Below are positions 1 to 6,440 of a stretch of 23,680 bases of DNA, in pieces; within the stretch, counting starts at the first letter, position 1; each line of letters begins with the position of its first letter. Origin of the DNA: a virus; IMG/VR virus record IMGVR_UViG_3300030107_001975, positions 1-23,680 of that record; one strand, given 5' to 3'. The position numbers were made by a program, and so were the translations under genes. Below the pieces are notes generated by a model. The model did not search any database and had not been told where the DNA came from. It saw only the letters and a list, made by a program, of their open reading frames with translations.

Positions 1-493
1 GTACAATGCACAAGCACTAGTGGATGCCTTCTTTGAAGCAGCTGCAGTTCTTGATGAAAAGAACCTACCTAAGACAGGTCGTACAGCCGTGCTAAACCCA
101 CGTCAGTACTACGCTCTAGTATCACAGGTTTCTTCTAACATCCTCAACAGAGACTATGGTAACTCACAAGGTAACCTAAATTCTGGTGAAGGTCTAGTTG
201 AAATTGCTGGTATTTCTATCAAGCGTTCTAACAACCTACCATTCTTGGCTGGTACAGTTAATAGTGAGTCAGGTGAGAACAACAGTTACAATGGTGACTT
301 CTCTACTCACTGTGGTTTGATCTATCAAAGAGATGCTGCAGGTATAGTGGAAGCCGTTGGACCTCAAGTCCAAGTAACCGGTGGGGATGTATCCGTTTTA
401 TACCAAGGCGACGTAATGGTCGGACGCTTGGCTATGGGCGTAGGTACTCTTAACCCTGCAGCTGCTATTGAACTAACCTCAGCACGTAGCTAA
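1..493 (+). CDS. Major capsid protein, T7 gp10-like (C-terminal part, cut by window start)
   Basis: The reading frame is open from base 2 with no start codon, and ends at TAA 491-493, so only about the last 163 residues are present. The segment reading FFEAAAVLDEKNLPKTGR followed by AVLNPRQYYALV is the pattern seen in capsid proteins of T7-like marine phages. The protein builds the icosahedral shell. Its place directly before a strong terminator and then tail tubular protein A matches T7 gene 10. Base use is richer in G+C than in most downstream genes, with C-ending codons common, as expected for the most highly expressed virion gene. The assignment rests on recalled family similarity and on synteny; the missing N-terminus cannot be judged. 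Confidence 0.88.
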   Translation, partial: YNAQALVDAFFEAAAVLDEKNLPKTGRTAVLNPRQYYALVSQVSSNILNRDYGNSQGNLNSGEGLVEIAGISIKRSNNLPFLAGTVNSESGENNSYNGDFSTHCGLIYQRDAAGIVEAVGPQVQVTGGDVSVLYQGDVMVGRLAMGVGTLNPAAAIELTSARS

Positions 494-495
494 TC

Positions 496-663
496 ATGTC
501 TCTTAATCCTGGAAAAAGTGTAACTATAACCAGGGAAACAGGTCAATCTAGCACTCTTAGTGGGATAGGAACTGTTGATAAATCAGCAACTAAAAATCCT
601 CCTACCCCTTTAGAGTATGGTAGAAAACATCTTAGCCCTGCTAATATAGGTACCGTTTCTTAA
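496..663 (+). CDS. Small protein of unknown function (55 aa) after capsid gene
   Basis: An ATG at 496, two bases after the capsid stop, opens a 55-codon frame ending with TAA at 661-663. The product begins MSLNPGKSVTITRETGQSS and contains a proline-containing stretch (NPPTPLEYG). It is polar, with no membrane segment, signal peptide or cysteine. Tight spacing to the capsid gene and position before the terminator suggest co-expression with capsid protein at very high level. By position it could be a head decoration or small virion protein, but nothing in the sequence proves this. No clear Shine-Dalgarno was seen, so reinitiation after the capsid stop is likely. Confidence 0.6.
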   Translation: MSLNPGKSVTITRETGQSSTLSGIGTVDKSATKNPPTPLEYGRKHLSPANIGTVS

Positions 664-675
664 CAATAAAATATT

Positions 676-873
676 ATGGCAGTCCCAACAGCAGTTGGAG
701 GAGCTGGAATTTGCAAAGGAACGCAAACCAGACTTTCTCCTTCTGATACAAGTGGCTCAGGCACCCCTTCAGCGGTTGCCTCCACAACTAAAAACTTACG
801 TTTAGCATATGGAACAGCTGGATCTTCCGGCACATATGATACTTGCGCTGTAGTAACAGCACAATATAATTAA
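676..873 (+). CDS. Small protein of unknown function (65 aa), Gly/Ser/Thr/Ala-rich
   Basis: This 65-codon frame lies 12 bases after the previous small gene and just before the terminator. The product starts MAVPTAVGGAGICKGTQTR, is rich in Gly, Ser, Thr and Ala, and has two cysteines (near residues 13 and 57). It has no membrane segment. The composition resembles small beta-rich phage structural or decoration proteins rather than an enzyme. It is probably co-transcribed with the capsid gene. Function is not recognised; a head-decoration role is only a positional guess. Confidence 0.6.
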   Translation: MAVPTAVGGAGICKGTQTRLSPSDTSGSGTPSAVASTTKNLRLAYGTAGSSGTYDTCAVVTAQYN

Positions 874-878
874 TTAAT

Positions 879-907
879 AAGGGGGTTCTTACGCCCCCTT
901 TTTTTAT
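879..907 (+). terminator. Intrinsic (rho-independent) terminator after capsid operon
   Basis: AAGGGGG at 879-885 pairs with CCCCCTT at 894-900 around an eight-base loop, and the hairpin runs into a T tract ending at 905. It lies six bases after the second small gene and before tail tubular protein A, the same place as T-phi between T7 genes 10 and 11. It would reduce transcription of tail genes relative to capsid. Confidence 0.9.
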
Positions 908-925
908 TTACAAATATTTATACCT

Positions 926-1564
926 ATGACTTCTACTCCCACAACAGTTGACATCGATACCGAACTATCCGCAGTCAATGCGATCTTGGGTAGTATTGGT
1001 CAATCCCCAGTATCTTCTATAGATTATGATAATCCTGAAATAGCTTTTATTTATAACATCTTAAAAGAAAGTAATCAAGATGTACAAAATGAAGGTTGGG
1101 TTTTTAATATTGAATATCATATAAAAGAAACTGTTAACAGTACCGATAATAAAATTAATATTTCTTCCAATGTTATTAGGATTGATATGGAAGATGAATG
1201 GGATCGAACTCGTGATTTCATTCGTAAAAAAGATAGTGATGGTATTTGGAAATTATATGATAAAGTAAACCATACGTTCGAGTATCCAGATAATGATTAT
1301 TTTTACCTTAATAAAGTAACACTATTAGCATTCGAAGAAATACCCTCCCCTTTTCAAAGATATATAATTTATAAAGCAGCAGGCAGAGCTGCAGTACAAT
1401 TAGTTGCAAACCCACAACTACAACAAATGTTATCTATATTCGAAACTCAAGCAAGAGCTGCTTGTGTTGAATATGAATGCAACCAAAATGACCATACATA
1501 CTTTGGTTGGCCTGATGAATCAGCTTACCAATCTTATAAACCTTATAAAGCATTAAGAAGATAA
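926..1564 (+). CDS. Tail tubular protein A, T7 gp11-like
   Basis: This 212-residue protein is close in size to T7 gp11 (196 residues). The N-terminal part, ELSAVNAILGSIGQSPVSSI, followed by a block ending in QDVQNEGWVFNIEYH, is the hallmark of this family. Tail tubular protein A forms the gatekeeper/adaptor ring between portal and nozzle in the short tail. The middle part carries acidic and aromatic stretches, and the C-terminal half is helical and alanine-rich (KAAGRAAVQLV, TQARAACVEYE). It is the first gene after the terminator, with the ATG at 926. Its stop overlaps the start of the next gene by one base (TAATG at 1562-1566), consistent with coupling to tail tubular protein B. Confidence 0.92.
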   Translation: MTSTPTTVDIDTELSAVNAILGSIGQSPVSSIDYDNPEIAFIYNILKESNQDVQNEGWVFNIEYHIKETVNSTDNKINISSNVIRIDMEDEWDRTRDFIRKKDSDGIWKLYDKVNHTFEYPDNDYFYLNKVTLLAFEEIPSPFQRYIIYKAAGRAAVQLVANPQLQQMLSIFETQARAACVEYECNQNDHTYFGWPDESAYQSYKPYKALRR

Positions 1565-4500
1565 TGGCAGGAATTACTCAACATATTCCAAACTATATTC
1601 TAGGAGTATCTGAACAACCAGATGAATTAAAAACTCCTGGCCAAGTAGTAGATTTAAAAAATGGAATACCAGATATAACAAGAGGTTTAATCAAACGACC
1701 TGGTTCTGATTTGATAAGTGCTATAACTCCAGTTGCTTCTGGCAAATGGTTTACTGTTTATCGAGACGAAACTGAAACATATATCGGTCAGGTAGCTTCT
1801 ACAGGTGCTATAAAAATATGGAGATGTAGTGATGGTGTAGAAATTCCAATTGATTATGCTTCTGTAGCAGGATCAGGTGTAGCTACATATTTAGAACATA
1901 GTAACGCAAACGAAATCCAACCAATGGCTATTGGTGAGCAAGTTTTATTCTGCAATAGAACAAAAACTGTTGCAATGAAAACCGCTTCCACATCTAAAAC
2001 TCCAACAGCAGTATATGAAGCATATATAGAATTAAGAACTATTGCATATGGAAAACAATACTCTTTAGATATATTTGATCCTACTAATCATAGTACAATT
2101 ACGTATCCTAGAGCCACATCAATTGAAGCCGATGAAGATGTAGGCACAGGTGGTATAAGTGGTTACAGTGATGATGGTAAATGTGAAGGTATGGGTAGGC
2201 ATATTGTAGGTCCATCTAATACTAATTCTGGTACAGCCTACAGTGCTGGAGGTACAGGTAAGACAAACCTTCGATACGAAATGGACGTCAGATGCGCCCC
2301 AGTGCCTCAAGCAGGCGGTGGTTCTAATGATTATGATGATTCATACCAAACGTTTGCTACCTTGCAGTTTGGAGGCGAAGGATGGTCTTCTGATAGTGGT
2401 GGGGATACACATACATATGTATCTGAGAAAGGTCTTTCAACTACAGTTAGAGTTAAGTCTCATGTAAATATTAAATCTAGAGCAAATGTAGCTTTAGTGA
2501 GACCCGAACCTACTTCTTCTAATTCTGAAGAAAATGTTTCAGCTGAAAGTATTTTAAATGGTATTAAAACTGCTTTAGATGCAATCAGTGGTACGGGAAT
2601 TACTGCTACTATTTGTGGTAATGGTATCCATTTACATAGAGCTACACCATTCTTAGTTACTACTCCAGAAACCCAGTTAATGAATGTTATCACTGGAGAA
2701 GCTAATGATGCAAGTGATCTTCCAAAAGCATGTAGACATAATTATGTTGTTAAAGTAGTTAATAGTGGTGAAGATCAAGACGATTATTATGTACAGTTTA
2801 AAGTTAACAATATAGATAAAGATAATGAAGTAACTGCTGATTATGGTAGAAGTGGTACTACTATTACTATTACTTCTGCTTCTCATGGATTACTTGCAGG
2901 AGACACACTGATAGCAGACTTTACTTTACCTGCTACTGGAGCAGCAACTGATGGTTGGTATCCTGTAGCTAGTGTTACTGATGCAAATATCTTTACTGTC
3001 ACTGATTCAGCATCTGGTTTAATAGGGTCACAAACTGATGGAGTTACATACATACCTAACCGTTTTGGTACAGGAGTTTGGGAAGAATGTGCAGCACCGA
3101 ATTTAGAAATTGAATTCGATGATGATACAATGCCTTTGAAAATTACAAGAGTTGTACCTAGTACTCAATATACAATTGCTACTTCAGATGTTAACACTTC
3201 TAATGAACAAATTACCATAACTGGACATGGAAGATCAACAGGTGATAGACTCTTATATGATAATGGAGGAGGTACAGCATTAGCTGGATTAGTAGATGAT
3301 ACGGTTTATTATGTAATTAAAGTCGATGCGAATACTATTAAATTAGCTACCAACTCTGCTAACGCTACAGCTGGAACTGCTATAAATTTAACTGGTACTG
3401 GTAATAATGATCAAACTTTAACTTATGGGTACTTTGCTATCAATGGCGGAGCAAATGGACACTATCCTAATGGAGCTTATAAATTCGATTATCCTGATTG
3501 GGGTAAGCGTGATGTTGGTGATGATGTAACAAACCCTAAACCTTCATTTGTTGGTTATACTATTAATAAGGTTTTCTTTTATAGAAATAGAATAGGCTTA
3601 TTATCTGAAGAGAATGTAATTTTATCTAGAACAAATGATTTCTATAACTTCTGGGCAAAGACTGCTTTTACAATTTCTAATGCAGATCCAATCGATTTAC
3701 AAGCTAGTTCTACATTCCCAACTCAATTATATGATGCACTTGAAGTTAATACTGGATTACTTATATTCAGTTCTAGTCAACAATTTTTATTAAGTACAGA
3801 TGAAGCTATCCTAACCCCAGAAACAGCTAAGATAGCATTCCTTTCATCGTATGCTTTTAATGAAAAAACTAGACCATTTTCAATGGGTATAACATCAGGG
3901 TTTATAAATAGTACTGCTAAAAATACACGGTTCTATGAAATGGTTAATGTTCAACGAAATCAAGAACCAGATGTTATTGAACAAAGTAAAATTATATCTA
4001 AATTATTCCCAGATGATATAACATTACCTGCAGAATCTACAGAAAATGATATGGTTCTATTTGGTTCTGAAGGGAAAAATGAAATATGGGGTTATCGCTT
4101 TTTCAATCAAGGTGATAAACGTGTCCAATCAGCATGGTTCAGATGGTTACTACCAGGAAATTTGGTTTACCATACAACCTTAGATGATACCTATTATACA
4201 GTTATCAAAAATGGTAGTACATATACTTTAGAATCTACTAATATTAAAAAAGATGATGATACTCCATTAGTTGGTACAAGTCCTACAGAATATAAAATTC
4301 ATTTAGATACAAAAAAAGAATTTCTTTCTAGTACTCTAACTTACAATGGATCTACCAACCAGACCACACTTACGTTAGGTGCTGGTTTTTATAGTTCTAA
4401 TCAATTACAAGCTTATTGTCACAAAGCTGGAAACCAACTAGGTAGAGCTGCAGATGTTGTGTCTGTTACTGGCACAGCTCCAAATGAAACAGTTACATTA

Positions 4501-5175
4501 GATGGTAATTGGAAATATGCTAATATTGAATTTGCTCATACATTAGTTGATACATCAGCTGAAACAATTACATTAACTAGTCATGGTAGAGCAACTGGAG
4601 ATGCCTTAATATATAAACAAGGTACTACAGCTATTAGTGGTTTATCAGATGGAACTACATATTACATCATTAAAGTAGATAATAATACTATTAAATTAGC
4701 AACCAGTTCAAGTAATGCTACTGCTGGAACAGCTATAAATTTAGCTAGTCAAGGCAGTGGTACACATGCTGTTCAGATTTTTAATGATTTATACCTTGGT
4801 TATTCATATGAATTTGAAATAGAATTACCTACGATCTATGTACAGAAACAAGAAGGTGAAAAAGTTAGATCTGAAATACGTGGTTCTTTAATTTTACATA
4901 GATTAAATTTTAATTTCGGTTCTGTAGGATTAGTAAGTACTACTTTAAAACGAAAAGGTAGAGAAGATTACTCTAAGAATTATGAATCTATTGATTGGGA
5001 TAATTATAAATCTAGTAGTTTAAATATAGCTGAAGGTTATATCCATACTATACCTGTATATGATAGAAATATAAATACTACTGTACAACTTAAATCAACA
5101 CACCCATCTCCAGCCACTTTATTTTCTATGAGTTGGGAAGGAGATTATACTAATAAATATTACCGTCGTGTCTAA
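1564..5175 (+). CDS. Tail tubular protein B (nozzle), T7 gp12-like, enlarged by repeat domains
   Basis: The product has 1203 residues, against about 794 in T7 gp12. The N-terminus (QHIPNYILGVSEQPDELKTP, then GLIKRPGSDL) and the C-terminus (SWEGDYTNKYYRRV) match the family, as does the central part with FFYRNRIGLLSEENVILSRT and NDFYNFW. This protein forms the nozzle of the short tail, below tail tubular protein A and next to the fibres. The extra length lies in Gly/Thr-rich insertions: a stretch around residues 200-320 and at least two similar ~80-residue domains near 540-622 and 993-1071 with the pattern HGR-TGD-L-Y and YYIIKVD-NTIKLAT. A weaker third copy is near 425-480. The insertions are probably surface decorations of the nozzle. 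The stop overlaps the next gene by eight bases. Confidence 0.92.
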   Translation: MAGITQHIPNYILGVSEQPDELKTPGQVVDLKNGIPDITRGLIKRPGSDLISAITPVASGKWFTVYRDETETYIGQVASTGAIKIWRCSDGVEIPIDYASVAGSGVATYLEHSNANEIQPMAIGEQVLFCNRTKTVAMKTASTSKTPTAVYEAYIELRTIAYGKQYSLDIFDPTNHSTITYPRATSIEADEDVGTGGISGYSDDGKCEGMGRHIVGPSNTNSGTAYSAGGTGKTNLRYEMDVRCAPVPQAGGGSNDYDDSYQTFATLQFGGEGWSSDSGGDTHTYVSEKGLSTTVRVKSHVNIKSRANVALVRPEPTSSNSEENVSAESILNGIKTALDAISGTGITATICGNGIHLHRATPFLVTTPETQLMNVITGEANDASDLPKACRHNYVVKVVNSGEDQDDYYVQFKVNNIDKDNEVTADYGRSGTTITITSASHGLLAGDTLIADFTLPATGAATDGWYPVASVTDANIFTVTDSASGLIGSQTDGVTYIPNRFGTGVWEECAAPNLEIEFDDDTMPLKITRVVPSTQYTIATSDVNTSNEQITITGHGRSTGDRLLYDNGGGTALAGLVDDTVYYVIKVDANTIKLATNSANATAGTAINLTGTGNNDQTLTYGYFAINGGANGHYPNGAYKFDYPDWGKRDVGDDVTNPKPSFVGYTINKVFFYRNRIGLLSEENVILSRTNDFYNFWAKTAFTISNADPIDLQASSTFPTQLYDALEVNTGLLIFSSSQQFLLSTDEAILTPETAKIAFLSSYAFNEKTRPFSMGITSGFINSTAKNTRFYEMVNVQRNQEPDVIEQSKIISKLFPDDITLPAESTENDMVLFGSEGKNEIWGYRFFNQGDKRVQSAWFRWLLPGNLVYHTTLDDTYYTVIKNGSTYTLESTNIKKDDDTPLVGTSPTEYKIHLDTKKEFLSSTLTYNGSTNQTTLTLGAGFYSSNQLQAYCHKAGNQLGRAADVVSVTGTAPNETVTLDGNWKYANIEFAHTLVDTSAETITLTSHGRATGDALIYKQGTTAISGLSDGTTYYIIKVDNNTIKLATSSSNATAGTAINLASQGSGTHAVQIFNDLYLGYSYEFEIELPTIYVQKQEGEKVRSEIRGSLILHRLNFNFGSVGLVSTTLKRKGREDYSKNYESIDWDNYKSSSLNIAEGYIHTIPVYDRNINTTVQLKSTHPSPATLFSMSWEGDYTNKYYRRV
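3181..3432 (+). repeat. Intragenic repeat copy 1 in tail tubular protein B
   Basis: This encodes an ~84-residue domain with the pattern ITITGHGRSTGD, then GL-DDT-YYVIKVDANTIKLAT and ATAGTAINLTG. It is clearly similar to the domain encoded at 4540-4776, both in protein and in many nucleotide blocks. A weaker relative (ITSASHGLLAGD...) is encoded at about 2836-3030. Confidence 0.8.
4540..4776 (+). repeat. Intragenic repeat copy 2 in tail tubular protein B
   Basis: This is the second copy of the repeat domain: ITLTSHGRATGD, then GLSDGTTYYIIKVDNNTIKLAT and ATAGTAINLAS. It lies some 370 codons after copy 1, separated by conserved nozzle sequence, so the two copies decorate different places of the same protein. 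Confidence 0.8.
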
Positions 5176-5653
5176 GTACATCCACTCTATAACTATGGAG
5201 GCTGCTGTTGAAGTGGCCTCTAATCTTCGACCTGATGATTACCGAGAAATCTACGAAGGTCATGGACATTTCCCTTTATTCTCCATACCACTTAGTGTTA
5301 TGAGTGGGGATAATGTTTACTTCACAGTGCCAAACGGCAAGACTGCTGGATTGGCAGGTGTAGATCCTTCGGATAATTCAGTTTGGATGTTATGTACTCC
5401 AGCTATTCATGAATACCCACTTACTTTTGCTCGTGAAGCAAAACGTTTTATTGAAAGTAGAAACGAAAAATTACTTTGGAATATCGTAGATAAACGAAAC
5501 CTCGCTCATCTAAAACTTCTAAAGTTTTTAGGATTTAAATTTTTACGTGAGTTTAAATATGGTCCTAACCAATTAACCTTTATTGAATTTTGCCGTGTGC
5601 GAACCAGTATCAGCAGCCATGTTTGCAGCCCAAGCAGCAGGGTCAGTCTATAA
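5168..5653 (+). CDS. Internal virion protein, T7 gp13-like (acetyltransferase-like fold)
   Basis: The start is GTG at 5168, overlapping the end of the nozzle gene by eight bases; the next in-frame ATG is at 5195. The part KLLWNIVDKRNLAHLKLLKF followed by LGFKFLREF and a QLTFIEF end is the C-terminal pattern of T7 gp13 relatives (LWN-V, HI-FLK-IGA, QF-LF-I), which look like degenerate GNAT acetyltransferases. In T7, gp13 is needed for virion maturation and is a minor virion component. The protein has 161 residues against 138 in T7. The last 17 residues after FCRV (Ser/Arg-rich) are read out of frame over the start of the next gene and look like a recent extension caused by loss of a stop at 5600-5602. 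Confidence 0.75.
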   Translation: MSKYIHSITMEAAVEVASNLRPDDYREIYEGHGHFPLFSIPLSVMSGDNVYFTVPNGKTAGLAGVDPSDNSVWMLCTPAIHEYPLTFAREAKRFIESRNEKLLWNIVDKRNLAHLKLLKFLGFKFLREFKYGPNQLTFIEFCRVRTSISSHVCSPSSRVSL

Positions 5654-6434
5654 ACATAAAAAACAAGGAGATGCAGTTAAAGCATCTAATAGAGCTAAAT
5701 TAGCTAATTACAAAGCAGCAGGCGAAGCTTATCTAACAGATATAATGCTTCAAAATAATGCTTGGAAAAATGATGTTATCGATGCTGATATAGCTATTGA
5801 TAATATATTTAAATCTCAGCAACTTACTTGGCAAAACGAAGATTTAGCATTAGAACAAGCGTTTGCAACTCATGCTTTCAATCGACAAAATATTCTACAG
5901 GAAACTTATAGAAATGAGTATGCTGGAGAACAGACTGGTGTTACTGCATCACGACTTGCTGGAGAAAGCATCAGACAAGCAGGATTTGCATTAACTAAAT
6001 CAGTTAGAGATGTCGTACTTAATCAAAATAAAGCTTGGTTAAATAAAGAAGCATCTAGCTTAGAAGCAGATGTTAAACGAAGACAACAATGGGAAGCTAT
6101 ACGACAGGCACCTATTGCAGGGCATAGTCCACAAGCTCCAGAATTGCAAGCTAAACCTGGTATAGGAGGTTTAATGGTCGAACTTGCTATAGCAGGAGCT
6201 ACTTCTTATATGGCTGGAACAAAACTTGCCAAATTAAACAAGATGGAAAAGATGGCACAGGAGTCGCTGCGGCAACAGCAATTACAAGGTCAATTTTTAT
6301 CAGGCTCTTCCACTAACTTTAGTACCAATACTAATTTAATGATAAGTGGCGGAGCAAATAGGTATGCAGCAAGTGTTGACGCGACCAGTATTTTTAAACC
6401 ATCCAAAATTCCATCACTTACATTTTTGAAATAA
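5595..6434 (+). CDS. Internal virion protein, T7 gp14-like
   Basis: I place the start at GTG 5595, giving MCEPVSAAMFAAQAAGS. A short MC start followed by a hydrophobic Ala-rich stretch is what T7 gp14 and its marine relatives show. A TTG at 5583 is in frame but less likely. The product has 279 residues. The hydrophobic N-terminus (about residues 5-18) and a second hydrophobic stretch near 195-210 (GGLMVELAIAGATSYMAG) suit a protein ejected into the host outer membrane. The centre is helical and rich in Gln, Asn and Ala. In T7, gp14 with gp15 and gp16 forms the core and the ejection channel. The gene overlaps the gp13-like gene by 59 bases in another frame. Confidence 0.8.
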   Translation: MCEPVSAAMFAAQAAGSVYKHKKQGDAVKASNRAKLANYKAAGEAYLTDIMLQNNAWKNDVIDADIAIDNIFKSQQLTWQNEDLALEQAFATHAFNRQNILQETYRNEYAGEQTGVTASRLAGESIRQAGFALTKSVRDVVLNQNKAWLNKEASSLEADVKRRQQWEAIRQAPIAGHSPQAPELQAKPGIGGLMVELAIAGATSYMAGTKLAKLNKMEKMAQESLRQQQLQGQFLSGSSTNFSTNTNLMISGGANRYAASVDATSIFKPSKIPSLTFLK

Positions 6435-6440
6435 TAAATT

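Noticed and set aside
2243-2467. Open + strand frame of 74 codons inside the tail tubular protein B gene
   Set aside because: It lies wholly inside the long nozzle gene in another frame, and its product shows no recognisable pattern.
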